Below, piece by piece: positions 20,346 to 29,339 of a stretch of DNA of 64,000 nt. Each line of letters starts with the position of its first letter. Positions within the stretch are counted from its first letter, which is position 1. The DNA lies in the NCBI GenBank assembly GCA_002271215.1, contig CP018628.1:3100001-3164000 (forward strand), given 5' to 3'. The position numbers and the translations under genes are program-made. The notes under the pieces are model-generated. The model was given only the letters and a program-made list of their open reading frames with translations. It did not search any database and was not told the origin of the DNA. The stretch is from Lelliottia jeotgali. GTDB lineage: Bacteria > Pseudomonadota > Gammaproteobacteria > Enterobacterales > Enterobacteriaceae.

Positions 20346-20897
20346 TTACGGATTAATGCTGACCTGCGCAATAACTTGCTGATCATTAAGTGCGATAACG
20401 CTCAACAGATTGTCCTCCAGCATACCGTAGCTGGGTACATTCCCACCTTTAGGGATGCTGACGGAGCCTGGGTTGAAATGCACGACACCCTCGCGCTGTT
20501 CCGCCACCGGAATATGAGTATGACCGTAAACCAGCACATCGCCAGTCGAAAGCGGCGGCAGATTGTCCGGGCCAAAAAGATGCCCGTGGGTCAAAAACAG
20601 ACGACGCTTTTCCAGCAGAATTTGCTGCCAGGGTGCGGTTATCGGGAAATGCAGTAACATCTGATCGACTTCGCTGTCGCAATTGCCGCGAACGGCGATG
20701 ATTTTGTCAGCGTACTGATTCAGTTTTTCGGCCACCTGCGCAGGCGCATAGCCTTCCGGAAGCGCATTGCGCGGGCCGTGGTTGAGCACATCGCCCAGAA
20801 CAATGAGCCACTGCGCACCACTCTGAACAAAGCGTGAAAGCACGCGTTCCGTAGCGGGCAGCGAGCCGTGAATATCCGATGCAAACATCAGTTTCAT
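20346..20897 (-). CDS. yfcE: Phosphodiesterase YfcE
   Basis: Metallophosphoesterase (calcineurin-like, MJ0936 type) of 183 residues. All metal motifs are present in order: SDIHG (7-11), VLGDVLNHGP (33-42), VRGNCDSEVD, FLTHGHLFG, YGHTHIPV and FNPGSV. The E. coli enzyme is manganese-dependent and cleaves phosphodiester test substrates; its physiological role is unclear. The start MKLMFASDIHGS is the family norm and has GGAG upstream. Confidence 0.95.
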   Translation of the reverse strand: MKLMFASDIHGSLPATERVLSRFVQSGAQWLIVLGDVLNHGPRNALPEGYAPAQVAEKLNQYADKIIAVRGNCDSEVDQMLLHFPITAPWQQILLEKRRLFLTHGHLFGPDNLPPLSTGDVLVYGHTHIPVAEQREGVVHFNPGSVSIPKGGNVPSYGMLEDNLLSVIALNDQQVIAQVSINP

Positions 20898-20952
20898 CTG
20901 TGACTCCTTTCAAATGATCGCTGCCCTATTATACCTGAACACACAGGGGTTA

Positions 20953-21642
<690 letters not shown>

Positions 21643-21735
21643 TTAGGTCCCTGTCACTTGATGAAAACTCACGATTTATCATCAGCACCTATACTCGTTT
21701 TTATGGCATGAAAGAATGTAACGACAGGAGTTGAG

Positions 21736-22365
21736 ATGATAGACCTCTATTTTGCCCCGACCCCCAACGGACACAAGATCACGCTATTTCTGGAAGAGAC
21801 GCAGCTGGATTATCGCATTATCAAAGTGGATATCAGCAAGGGCGATCAGTTCCGGCCTGATTTTCTCGCCATCTCACCGAACAATAAAATCCCCGCCATT
21901 GTCGATGCCGCCCCGACGGACGGTGGTCGCCCCTTAAGCCTGTTTGAATCCGGTGAGATCCTGCTATATCTGGCGGAGAAAACGGGAAAACTGCTGAGCG
22001 GCGAATTGCGTGAACGCCATCACACATTGCAATGGTTATTCTGGCAATCAAGTGGTCTGGGTCCAATGCTCGGGCAAAACCACCACTTTAATCACTTTGC
22101 GCCGCAGACCATTCCTTATGCGATAGAACGTTATCAGGTTGAAACGCAACGACTGTATGGCGTGATGAACAAACGGCTGGAAAAATCCCCCTGGCTGGGT
22201 GGTGACCATTACAGCATCGCGGATATCGCCTGCTGGCCGTGGATAAACGCGCATGTGCGCCAGCGAATCGATCTCGCAAACTATCCAGCCGTAAACAACT
22301 GGTTCGAACGAATTCGCAACCGTCCGGCGACGGAACGCGCGATGCAGAAGGCTCAGCAAATTTAA
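21736..22365 (+). CDS. yfcG: Disulfide-bond oxidoreductase / GST-like YfcG
   Basis: GST-fold protein of the Nu class. E. coli YfcG has GSH-dependent disulfide reductase activity and binds glutathione disulfide rather than reacting through a cysteine. Visible: YFAPTPNGHKITLFLEE with Thr/Asn at the glutathione sulfur position, NNKIPAIVD with cis-Pro, and LFESGEILLYLAE. It has 209 residues, a few fewer than K-12: the C-terminus stops at KAQQI. AGGAG lies six bases before the ATG. Confidence 0.94.
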   Translation: MIDLYFAPTPNGHKITLFLEETQLDYRIIKVDISKGDQFRPDFLAISPNNKIPAIVDAAPTDGGRPLSLFESGEILLYLAEKTGKLLSGELRERHHTLQWLFWQSSGLGPMLGQNHHFNHFAPQTIPYAIERYQVETQRLYGVMNKRLEKSPWLGGDHYSIADIACWPWINAHVRQRIDLANYPAVNNWFERIRNRPATERAMQKAQQI

Positions 22366-22437
22366 GTATCCGCCAGATTGGGCGCGCCGAATATCCTCAT
22401 GTATTATGGTGCGAATAATAAACAGAGGAAGCCTGCA

Positions 22438-22800
22438 ATGTCACAGCAAGACGCTATTATTCGTATAAAAAACTTACGCTTACGTACCTTTATCGGCATC
22501 AAAGACGAAGAGATCGAAAATCGTCAGGACATCGTGATTAATGTCGTTATTCATTACCCGGCAGAGAAAGCGCGCGCCAGCGAAGATATTAACGATGCGC
22601 TGAACTATCGCACTATCACTAAGAACATCATTAAATATGTGGAGAATAACCGCTTCTCTTTGCTGGAGAAATTAACTCAGGATGTGCTCGATATCGCACG
22701 CGAACATCACTGGGTCACTTATGCTGAAGTGGAAATCGATAAACTTCACGCGCTGCGTTACGCCGACTCGGTGTCGATGACCCTAGGCTGGCAACGCTAA
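22438..22800 (+). CDS. folX: Dihydroneopterin triphosphate 2'-epimerase FolX
   Basis: Enzyme of 120 residues in the FolB/FolX family that epimerises dihydroneopterin triphosphate to dihydromonapterin triphosphate, leading to tetrahydromonapterin with FolM. Signatures are [36 protein letters not shown] and [11 protein letters not shown] with the catalytic-type Lys, and [17 protein letters not shown]. An open frame extends upstream, but this ATG has AGAGGAA nine bases ahead and gives the K-12 length. yfcH begins 19 bp later. Confidence 0.96.
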   Translation: MSQQDAIIRIKNLRLRTFIGIKDEEIENRQDIVINVVIHYPAEKARASEDINDALNYRTITKNIIKYVENNRFSLLEKLTQDVLDIAREHHWVTYAEVEIDKLHALRYADSVSMTLGWQR

Positions 22801-22819
22801 GCGCAACCCTGGAGGTTGT

Positions 22820-23713
22820 ATGAAGATTCTGGTGACTGGCGGTACGGGCCTGATTGGTCGTCATCTCATTTCGCGTTTGCAGGTGTTGAAACACGATGTC
22901 ACCGTGGTGACACGTAATGCCGAAAAAGCCCGTCAACTGCTCGGCAATAGTGTGGGCATCTGGAAAGGGCTTGCAGAACACCAGAATCTGGACGGCTTCG
23001 ACGCCGTCATCAACCTCGCCGGGGAGCCTATCGCCGACAAACGCTGGACCGAAGAACAAAAACAGCGCTTGTGCGACAGCCGCTGGAATATCACGCAAAA
23101 GCTGGTCGACTTGTTCCACGCCAGCGACACCCCGCCGTCGGTGCTGATTTCCGGCTCGGCGGCCGGGTATTACGGCGACCTCGGTGAAGTGGTCGTCACC
23201 GAAGAAGAGCCGCCGCACAACGAATTCACCCACAAACTCTGCGCTCGCTGGGAGCAAATCGCCTGCGGTGCGCAAAGCGACACCACCCGCGTCTGCCTGC
23301 TTAGAACCGGCGTGGTGCTGGCCCCGAAAGGCGGAATTCTGGCGAAGATGTTACCCGTTTTTAAACTCGGACTGGGCGGCCCGATGGGCAGTGGCCGTCA
23401 GTATCTGGCGTGGATACATATCGACGATATGGTCAACGGTATTCTCTGGCTGCTGGATAACGATCTGCGCGGCCCGTTCAATATGGTTTCGCCCTATCCG
23501 GTGCGTAACGAGCAATTCGCCCATGCCCTGGGCCACGCTCTAAAACGCCCTGCGGTTTTGCGCGCGCCAGCTACGGCGATTCGCCTGATGATGGGGGAAT
23601 CCTCGGTGCTCGTTTTAGGGGGACAACGCGCCCTGCCAAAACGGCTAGAGGCGTCGGGATTTGCCTTCCGCTGGTATGACTTAGAAGAAGCCCTGGGAGA
23701 TGTAGTGGCTTAA
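22820..23713 (+). CDS. yfcH: SDR-like epimerase family protein YfcH
   Basis: NAD(P)-binding Rossmann protein of 297 residues (SDR39U1-type atypical short-chain dehydrogenase). The nucleotide-binding motif [11 protein letters not shown] is at residues 6-16, with [13 protein letters not shown] and the domain-specific C-terminal DUF1731 region ([21 protein letters not shown]). Its reaction is unknown. GGAGG lies five bases before the ATG, and the short spacing from folX suggests co-transcription. Confidence 0.94.
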   Translation: MKILVTGGTGLIGRHLISRLQVLKHDVTVVTRNAEKARQLLGNSVGIWKGLAEHQNLDGFDAVINLAGEPIADKRWTEEQKQRLCDSRWNITQKLVDLFHASDTPPSVLISGSAAGYYGDLGEVVVTEEEPPHNEFTHKLCARWEQIACGAQSDTTRVCLLRTGVVLAPKGGILAKMLPVFKLGLGGPMGSGRQYLAWIHIDDMVNGILWLLDNDLRGPFNMVSPYPVRNEQFAHALGHALKRPAVLRAPATAIRLMMGESSVLVLGGQRALPKRLEASGFAFRWYDLEEALGDVVA

Positions 23714-23770
23714 ATCTGCCGTGTCGCTTATGGTAGAGTTGTACGTCAGGCTCCCCAGAATGGCGACACT

Positions 23771-24280
23771 ATGGCGACAATCACCACTCCCCGACTTCAG
23801 CTTTCCCCGTTTAAACCCTCCGACTGGGCGTTCTTTCGCTCGCTGCGCGAAGACCGCGCCATCATGCGCTATATGGCGGCCATCGCCCCTGAGAAAGAGA
23901 CGCGACGGTTGTTTGCCATCCGCCTCACGGCGCCGCATACCTTTGTGATCCGTGCTCACGACGATGACACGCCGCTGGGCGACATTGGCCTGCAAATCAG
24001 CGCAAAATACCGTGAAGAGGCAGATATCGGTTATACGGTAATTCCGCAGGCGCAGGGCAAAGGCTATGCCAGCGAAGCACTTCGCGCCGTGTGTGACTAT
24101 GCGTTCAATCAGACGGGCGTCAAAGCGATTAATGCTTACGTGCTGGCGGATAACGTCGGTTCGGTGCGGGTGCTGGAGAAGATGGGTTTTGTGCGCACTC
24201 AGGTGCTGGAACAAGCCTATGAAATTGACGGTGTACGGTATGACGACTGGGTTTATCGGCTGGAGGTTAATGCGGTCTAA
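23771..24280 (+). CDS. GNAT-family N-acetyltransferase
   Basis: Acetyltransferase of 169 residues of the RimJ/RimL-like GNAT type. The start TTPRLQLSPFKPSDW is typical. The acetyl-CoA site is visible at about residues 93-105 (VIPQAQGKGYASEAL, the Q/RxxGxG/A motif), followed by AYVLADNVGSVRVLEKMGFV with the Asn and the conserved C-terminal block. The acceptor is unknown. It is preceded by a short direct repeat ATGGCGACA (23760-23768 and 23771-23779) and lacks a clear Shine-Dalgarno sequence. K-12 has rpnB in this slot, so the gene is a lineage-specific feature between yfcH and hisP. Confidence 0.88.
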   Translation: MATITTPRLQLSPFKPSDWAFFRSLREDRAIMRYMAAIAPEKETRRLFAIRLTAPHTFVIRAHDDDTPLGDIGLQISAKYREEADIGYTVIPQAQGKGYASEALRAVCDYAFNQTGVKAINAYVLADNVGSVRVLEKMGFVRTQVLEQAYEIDGVRYDDWVYRLEVNAV

Positions 24281-24282
24281 CT

Positions 24283-24351
24283 TGCCGGGCGGCACTACGT
24301 TTGCCCGGCCGACGGGTTATGTAGGCCCGGTAAGCGCAGCGCCACCGGGCA
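24283..24351. repeat. REP pair between the GNAT gene and hisP
   Basis: Inverted REP units (GCCGGGCGGCACTACGTTTG... and ...GTAAGCGCAGCGCCACCGGGC) occupy nearly the whole gap between these convergent genes. No separate T-run terminator is seen. Confidence 0.85.
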
Positions 24352-24357
24352 ACAAAA

Positions 24358-25131
24358 CTACTTGAGCGAACCTTTCAGGAACTGCTGCAGACGCGGACTC
24401 TTCGGGTTCGCCAGCACTTCGTCCGGATGCCCCTGCTCTTCAATCACGCCCTGATGCAGGAAAATCACATGGTTCGAGACGTTACGGGCAAAGCCCATCT
24501 CGTGCGTCACCACCACCATCGTTTTCCCCTCTTCGGCGAGCTTTTGCATAATGCGCAGCACTTCGCCCACCAGCTCCGGGTCGAGCGCCGAGGTCGGTTC
24601 ATCAAACAGCAGCACTTCCGGCTCCATCGCCAGCGCACGGGCGATAGAGACGCGCTGCTGCTGACCGCCGGACAGATGCACCGGGTATTTAATCTGCTGG
24701 CGCTCGTCGATCCCCACTTTCGCCAGGTATTTCACCGCACGCTCGCGCGCTTCCTGTTTGCTTAAGCCGAGCACCTGAATCGGCGCTTCCATCACGTTCT
24801 CCAGCACCGTCATATGGCTCCAGAGGTTAAAGTGCTGGAAGACCATCGTCAGACGCGTGCGCAGCAGACGCAGCTGATTTTTATCCGCCACTTTCAACTG
24901 CCCGTCTTTGTCGCGCACCAGGTTGATGTTCTGCCCGCTGACAATAATCGAGCCTTCGCTCGGTTTTTCGAGGAAGTTAATGCAGCGCAGGAAGGTACTT
25001 TTTCCCGAACCGGATGAGCCGATAATACTGATCACATCGCCCGCATTCGCCGTGAGCGATACCCCTTTCAGCACTTCATGTTCGCCGTAGCGTTTGTGCA
25101 GATCGATAACGTTTAATTTATTTTCAGACAT
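24358..25131 (-). CDS. hisP: Histidine/Lys-Arg-Orn ABC transporter ATP-binding protein
   Basis: ATPase of the HisQMP2 importer, 257 residues, cytosolic side of the inner membrane. Walker A is GSSGSGKS (39-46), the signature is [15 protein letters not shown], Walker B is [12 protein letters not shown] and the switch His is in VVTHEMG. It powers uptake for both periplasmic binding proteins HisJ and ArgT. It starts 7 bp after hisM stops. It is the last gene of the hisJQMP operon. Confidence 0.98.
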   Translation of the reverse strand: MSENKLNVIDLHKRYGEHEVLKGVSLTANAGDVISIIGSSGSGKSTFLRCINFLEKPSEGSIIVSGQNINLVRDKDGQLKVADKNQLRLLRTRLTMVFQHFNLWSHMTVLENVMEAPIQVLGLSKQEARERAVKYLAKVGIDERQQIKYPVHLSGGQQQRVSIARALAMEPEVLLFDEPTSALDPELVGEVLRIMQKLAEEGKTMVVVTHEMGFARNVSNHVIFLHQGVIEEQGHPDEVLANPKSPRLQQFLKGSLK

Positions 25132-25138
25132 CGTTTTC

Positions 25139-25855
25139 TCAGTGCGTCGAAGTAGGTTTCATGTGCTGCAACCAGCGTTTTTCTGCCTTACGGAACAGGC
25201 TAATCAGGACGTACGAAATCATCAAATACAGCACCGCGGCAATGCCGAAGGCGGTAAAGGGCTGGTAAGTCGCCGAATTAATATCACGCGCGATTTTCAG
25301 CAGATCCGGCACGGTGGCGGTAAACGCCAGCGCGGTGGAGTGCAGCATCAAAATCACTTCGTTGCTGTACGCCGGGAGAGCGATACGCAGCGCCGAAGGC
25401 ATAATAATGCAGCGATACAGTTTCACCGACGAGAAACCGTAAGCGCGCGCTGCTTCAATCTCACCGTACGGCACAGAGCGGATGGCCCCGGCGAAGATCT
25501 CAGTGGTATAGGCGCAGGTGTTGAGCGTCAGCGCCAGCACAGTACAGTTCAGCCCGCTGCGAAAGAAGGCGTTCAGCATTTCGGTGCCTTTGACGATCTC
25601 CAGCGTATACATCCCGGAGTAAAAGACCAGCAGCTGAACGTACAGCGGCGTACCGCGAAACACATAGGTGAACAGCCAGATCGGGAAGCGAATGTATTTG
25701 TTTTCTGACACGCGGCCAATGGACAAAAACACCGCCAGAATCCCGCCCATCACCACAGACGAAATCAGCAGCCACAGGGTGATCGCCACGCCGGTAAAGC
25801 GATAGCCATCGGTCCACAGCAGCGATTTCCAGTATTCCTGAAGAATCTCAATCAC
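25139..25855 (-). CDS. hisM: Histidine/Lys-Arg-Orn ABC transporter permease HisM
   Basis: Inner-membrane permease of 238 residues that pairs with HisQ. About five membrane helices are visible, and the EAA loop [20 protein letters not shown] contacts HisP. The start is GTG, overlapping the hisQ stop by four bases (GTGA), so translation is coupled. Confidence 0.97.
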   Translation of the reverse strand: MIEILQEYWKSLLWTDGYRFTGVAITLWLLISSVVMGGILAVFLSIGRVSENKYIRFPIWLFTYVFRGTPLYVQLLVFYSGMYTLEIVKGTEMLNAFFRSGLNCTVLALTLNTCAYTTEIFAGAIRSVPYGEIEAARAYGFSSVKLYRCIIMPSALRIALPAYSNEVILMLHSTALAFTATVPDLLKIARDINSATYQPFTAFGIAAVLYLMISYVLISLFRKAEKRWLQHMKPTSTH

Positions 25856-26538
25856 AGGTCAGCCCTCTTCACACCCACGGAGTAGCGACGTTCGAGAAGA
25901 AGCAGCACACCATTGGAGACAGTGGTAAACACCAGATAAATCACGCCACATACTACGGCAAAATAGAACGGTTCCCAGGTGCTCTTGCCCGCCAGCTGCG
26001 TGGCTTTCACCACATCTTCCAGCCCGAGAAGAGAAACCAGCGCCGTTGCTTTGAGGATAACCTGCCAGTTATTGCCGATGCCCGGTAAGGCAAAGCGCAT
26101 CATGGCTGGGAACATAATCCGACGGAAGATTTGCGAGGAGGTGAAACCAAAGGCGGTCGCCGCCTCAATATGGCCCTTCGGTACGGCCATGTACGCGCCA
26201 CGGAAGGTTTCGGTGAAATAGGCACCGTAGATAAAGCCGAGAGTGATAATACCGGCCACCATCGGGTCGATATCAATTTGCGACATGCCTACGGCATCCG
26301 TCACGCCGTTGAGCGCGATTTGCAGACCGTAGAAAATGAGCAGCATCAGTACCAGATCGGGCACACCGCGAATCAGCGTGGTGTAGCCTTCAAAAATCAG
26401 CGCCAGTACCCGATTACTTGAGAGTTTCGCTCCCGCACCCGCCAGGCCTATCAGCACCGCTAACACCACCGAACTGAGGGCCAGTTCAAGCGTGACAAGC
26501 GCGCCTTGTAAAATAACGCCAGAAAATCCGTACAGCAT
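25852..26538 (-). CDS. hisQ: Histidine/Lys-Arg-Orn ABC transporter permease HisQ
   Basis: Inner-membrane permease of 228 residues, the partner of HisM. The EAA loop is HIEAATAFGFTSSQIFRRIM, and RGVPDLVLMLLIFYG and LGFIYGAYFTETFRGA are typical of polar amino-acid permeases. Nine further codons are open upstream, but the ATG of MLYGFSGVILQGAL has a purine-rich site ahead and gives the K-12 length. A GC-rich hairpin lies in the 85-bp gap after hisJ. Confidence 0.97.
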   Translation of the reverse strand: MLYGFSGVILQGALVTLELALSSVVLAVLIGLAGAGAKLSSNRVLALIFEGYTTLIRGVPDLVLMLLIFYGLQIALNGVTDAVGMSQIDIDPMVAGIITLGFIYGAYFTETFRGAYMAVPKGHIEAATAFGFTSSQIFRRIMFPAMMRFALPGIGNNWQVILKATALVSLLGLEDVVKATQLAGKSTWEPFYFAVVCGVIYLVFTTVSNGVLLLLERRYSVGVKRADL

Positions 26539-26577
26539 AAGGCCTGCCCTGTCGTGAGTGGTCACACCGTGTCTTTT

Positions 26578-26600
26578 CCCCTCCCGAAACGCGGGAGGGG
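26578..26600. repeat. Intercistronic hairpin between hisJ and hisQ
   Basis: CCCCTCCCG (26578-26586) pairs perfectly with CGGGAGGGG (26592-26600) around a 5-base loop. In Salmonella a REP sits in this gap and stabilises the upstream hisJ mRNA; here the hairpin is not REP-like but has the same position. On the minus strand AAAAGAC follows, so partial termination is also possible. Confidence 0.75.
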
Positions 26601-26623
26601 CCGCACGTTATATAACGGGGCGA

Positions 26624-27406
26624 TTAGCCGCCGTAGACATCAAAGTCGAAGTATTTCTTCGCCAGTTTTTCGTAAGTGCCGTCTGCACGCATTTCGGCAA
26701 ACGCTTTATTCAGTGCTTCTCGCAGTTCGTTGTCTTCTTTACGCAGGCCCATGCCGGTGCCGACGCCAAAGAGTTTCTCGTCCTTAATGGACGGACCGCC
26801 GAACTTATAATCTTTTCCGACTGGCTGTTTCAGGAAACCTTCGCTGGCAGCCACTTCATCCTGGAACGCAGCGTCAATACGGCCTGCCGTCAGGTCAGCG
26901 TAGATGTTTTCCTGGCCCTGATAAGAGACGATTTCGATCCCTTTCGGTGCCCAGTGTTCATTGCCGTAGGTTTCCTGGGTCGTGCCCTGCAATACGCCGA
27001 CGCGCTTACCTTTCAGGGACTCCAGGGTTGGCTGAATGTCAGAAGACTTTGCGACCACCAGACGAGAATCCGCTGCATAGAGTTTGTCGGTGAAGGCAAT
27101 CTCCTGCTGGCGTTTTTCGGTGATCGAGAGGGAGGACATAATTACGTCGATTTTCTTCGCTTTCAGCGAGGGGATCAGCGCGTCCAGCGGGTTCTCAACG
27201 TAGGTACATTGCGTTTTGATGCGCTTGCACAGTTCATTGGCGATATCGATGTCAAAACCAACCAGTTCACCTTTCGAATTCTTTGATTCAAACGGGGCAT
27301 AAGTCGGATCGGTACCGATACGCACTTTTTGCGGAATGGCGGCAAAAGCAGCGGTAGCGCTGGAAAAGGCCAGCACCAGAGAAAGCGACAACACCAGTTT
27401 TTTCAT
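26624..27406 (-). CDS. hisJ: Periplasmic histidine-binding protein HisJ
   Basis: Periplasmic solute-binding protein of 260 residues that delivers L-histidine to HisQMP2. The signal peptide is residues 1-22 with cleavage after AAFA. The mature protein has the family-3 binding fold: [43 protein letters not shown] and [15 protein letters not shown]. Two cysteines (about 60 and 67) form the known disulfide. GAGGAT lies just before the ATG; four further codons upstream are open but not used. It differs from ArgT mainly in ligand-contact positions. Confidence 0.97.
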   Translation of the reverse strand: MKKLVLSLSLVLAFSSATAAFAAIPQKVRIGTDPTYAPFESKNSKGELVGFDIDIANELCKRIKTQCTYVENPLDALIPSLKAKKIDVIMSSLSITEKRQQEIAFTDKLYAADSRLVVAKSSDIQPTLESLKGKRVGVLQGTTQETYGNEHWAPKGIEIVSYQGQENIYADLTAGRIDAAFQDEVAASEGFLKQPVGKDYKFGGPSIKDEKLFGVGTGMGLRKEDNELREALNKAFAEMRADGTYEKLAKKYFDFDVYGG

Positions 27407-27527
27407 GTTTATCCTCAACAGACTGTCTTCTTACGGGATTTTACGACGGGGGAGTGTCGTTAATGTGCCATTAATTCCCCTGGCAAGGCAAAGCATAAAG
27501 CCCGTCAGATGGAAATTTTTGCATCAT

Positions 27528-27585
27528 AAGTGCTTAACTATGCACTTGACGACCCAAAACGGTGCGTATTTTGCACCATTTTGGG
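27528..27585. repeat. Two stem-loops between argT and hisJ
   Basis: The first is AAGTGC (27528-27533) / GCACTT (27542-27547). The second is CCCAAAACGGTGC (27553-27565) / GCACCATTTTGGG (27573-27585), which pairs in 12 of 13 positions around GTATTTT. The longer stem begins 22 bp after the argT stop on the minus strand. It may slow read-through from argT or shield its 3' end. Confidence 0.7.
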
Positions 27586-27607
27586 GAGCGCTACCCGTCA
27601 GTGATGG

Positions 27608-28390
27608 TTAATCACCGTAAACGTTGAAGTCGAAATATTTCTTCGCCAGTTTGTCGTAGGTTCCGTCTTTGCGCAGTTCAGCAAAGGCTTTATCGAACGC
27701 CGCTTTCAGCTCTTTATCGTCTTTACGCAGGCCAATCCCAGTGCCGTCACCGAAGTATTTTTTGTCTTTCACTGATGGACCGGCAAAGGCAAACTCTTTA
27801 CCCGCAGGCTGTTTCAGGAAGCCTTCGCTCGCCGCGACTTCGTCCTGGAATGCCGCATCCAGACGCCCTGCTGCGAGGTCAGAATAGATCAGGTCCTGGT
27901 TCTGGTAAGCGACGACATCGACGCCTTTTTCACGCCAGTCGGCGTTAGCAAAGCCTTCCTGCGTGGAGCCCTGCAACACGCCAACGTGTTTGCCTTTCAG
28001 CGACTCAATGGTCGGCTGAATCGGGGAGCCTTTCGCTGCGATCAGACGGGAATCCGCTGCATAGAGCTTGTCAGAGAAGGCAATTTCCTGCTGACGTTTT
28101 TCAGTAATGGAGAGTGAAGAGATGATGGCATCGATTTTCTTGGCTTTCAGCGACGGAATTAACGCATCAAAATCGCTGCCCACCCATGTGCATTTCACCT
28201 GCATGCGCTTGCACATTTCATTGCCCAGATCGATATCAAAGCCGACGAAATCACCTTTCGCATCCTTGGACGAGAATGGCGCGTAAGTGGCGTCAGTACC
28301 GATACGCACAGTCTGAGGAAGTGCCGCATAGCTGCTCGCTGCCGCACTTAATCCCACCAGCAGAGACAGAGCCAGAACCGTCTTCTTCAT
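27608..28390 (-). CDS. argT: Periplasmic lysine/arginine/ornithine-binding protein ArgT (LAO)
   Basis: Periplasmic LAO-binding protein of 260 residues, using the same HisQMP2 membrane complex as HisJ. The signal peptide is residues 1-22 (cleavage after SSYA). The mature start is [21 protein letters not shown]. The signatures [26 protein letters not shown] and [18 protein letters not shown] are shared with HisJ, a tandem paralogue 201 bp downstream. A sigma-54 type promoter lies about 70 bp upstream, fitting nitrogen control. Confidence 0.97.
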   Translation of the reverse strand: MKKTVLALSLLVGLSAAASSYAALPQTVRIGTDATYAPFSSKDAKGDFVGFDIDLGNEMCKRMQVKCTWVGSDFDALIPSLKAKKIDAIISSLSITEKRQQEIAFSDKLYAADSRLIAAKGSPIQPTIESLKGKHVGVLQGSTQEGFANADWREKGVDVVAYQNQDLIYSDLAAGRLDAAFQDEVAASEGFLKQPAGKEFAFAGPSVKDKKYFGDGTGIGLRKDDKELKAAFDKAFAELRKDGTYDKLAKKYFDFNVYGD

Positions 28391-28457
28391 ACATTTACCC
28401 TCAAGTGTCGTGATTTTCTTATGGTTTATGTTGTGTGTTGTGTAACAGGCGTTCTCT

Positions 28458-28473
28458 TGCAGGTCTTATGCCA
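28458..28473 (-). promoter_or_regulatory. Sigma-54 (RpoN) promoter of argT
   Basis: On the minus strand, TGGCATAAGACCTGCA has GG and GC doublets separated by exactly ten bases, as in the -24/-12 consensus (TGGCAC-N5-TTGCA). Transcription would start near 28446, giving a leader of about 56 bases. argT of Salmonella and E. coli is NtrC/RpoN-dependent. A possible NtrC site (TGCACC...GGGCA, 10 of 12 consensus bases) lies at 28660-28676, overlapping the gap just after ubiX. Confidence 0.8.
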
Positions 28474-28628
28474 TATTGCCGACTGGTCAAAAATTCGACG
28501 TTAAATATGTTAATAAAACGTTGCGATATTGCCTTAATAAGGAAAGATAGCAGGTCTGCCAAACGAACCGGAGAGGGATAAAGAGAAAAAACGAATTAAA
28601 TGTCGAGGATATGATCGCGGTTGCATAA

Positions 28629-28647
28629 TTGCCCCGCAACGGGGCAA
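28629..28647. terminator. GC hairpin downstream of ubiX
   Basis: TTGCCCCG pairs perfectly with CGGGGCAA around CAA, 35 bp beyond the ubiX stop. It has no clear T run on the minus strand, so it may be a weak or Rho-assisted end of the cvpA-purF-ubiX transcript. Confidence 0.5.
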
Positions 28648-28681
28648 CCAGGCTTATCATGCACCCAAAACGGGCAACGGC

Positions 28682-29251
28682 CTATGCGCCCTGCCAGCGC
28701 GCGAACAGATCTTCCGGCAGGTCGATATCAAACTGATCCAGAACGCGATTGACGGTCTGGTTTATCACATCATCCAGCGTTTGCGGGCGATGATAGAACG
28801 CCGGGACCGGCGGCATAATCACCGCACCCAGCTCCGCCGCCTGAGTCATCAGACGCAAATGCCCCAGATGCAGTGGCGTTTCACGCACGCAAAGCACCAG
28901 CGTGCGGCGCTCTTTCAGCACTACATCGGCGGCACGCGTCACCAGGGTGTCGGTATAGCTGTTGACGATGCCAGAGAGCGTTTTAATCGAGCACGGCAGA
29001 ATCACCATGCCGGCAGTTTTAAACGAACCGGAGGAGATGCTGGCAGCGATGTCGCGGGCGTCATGCACCACGTCGGCCAGCGCCTGTACGTCGCGCAGGG
29101 AGAGATCGGTTTCGAGAGCAAGGGTTTGACGCGCAGCCTGGCTCATCACCAGATGGGTCTGGACATCCGCCACGTCGCGCAGCACTTCCAGCAGACGTAC
29201 GCCGTAAATGGCACCGCTGGCACCGGAGATCCCTACAATGAGTTGTTTCAT
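28682..29251 (-). CDS. ubiX: Flavin prenyltransferase UbiX
   Basis: Makes prenylated FMN from FMN and dimethylallyl phosphate, the cofactor of the UbiD decarboxylase in ubiquinone synthesis. It is a flavoprotein-type Rossmann fold of 189 residues. The N-terminal FMN motif is VGISGASGAIYGVRLL, followed by ISSGSFKTAGMVILPCSIKTL, ERRTLVLCVRETPLHLGHL and MPPVPAFYHRP. Only the ATG with AGGGCG upstream gives the normal length; the frame is open for 19 further codons. It follows purF by 88 bp. Confidence 0.96.
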   Translation of the reverse strand: MKQLIVGISGASGAIYGVRLLEVLRDVADVQTHLVMSQAARQTLALETDLSLRDVQALADVVHDARDIAASISSGSFKTAGMVILPCSIKTLSGIVNSYTDTLVTRAADVVLKERRTLVLCVRETPLHLGHLRLMTQAAELGAVIMPPVPAFYHRPQTLDDVINQTVNRVLDQFDIDLPEDLFARWQGA

Positions 29252-29339
29252 GATTTCGCCCTTTCTCGATTCAGGGCAGACTGTGCAGGATTTTGCGAGG
29301 AGTTGCAAGTGAGGGCACCCGCCCTCACTTGCCGAAGAC

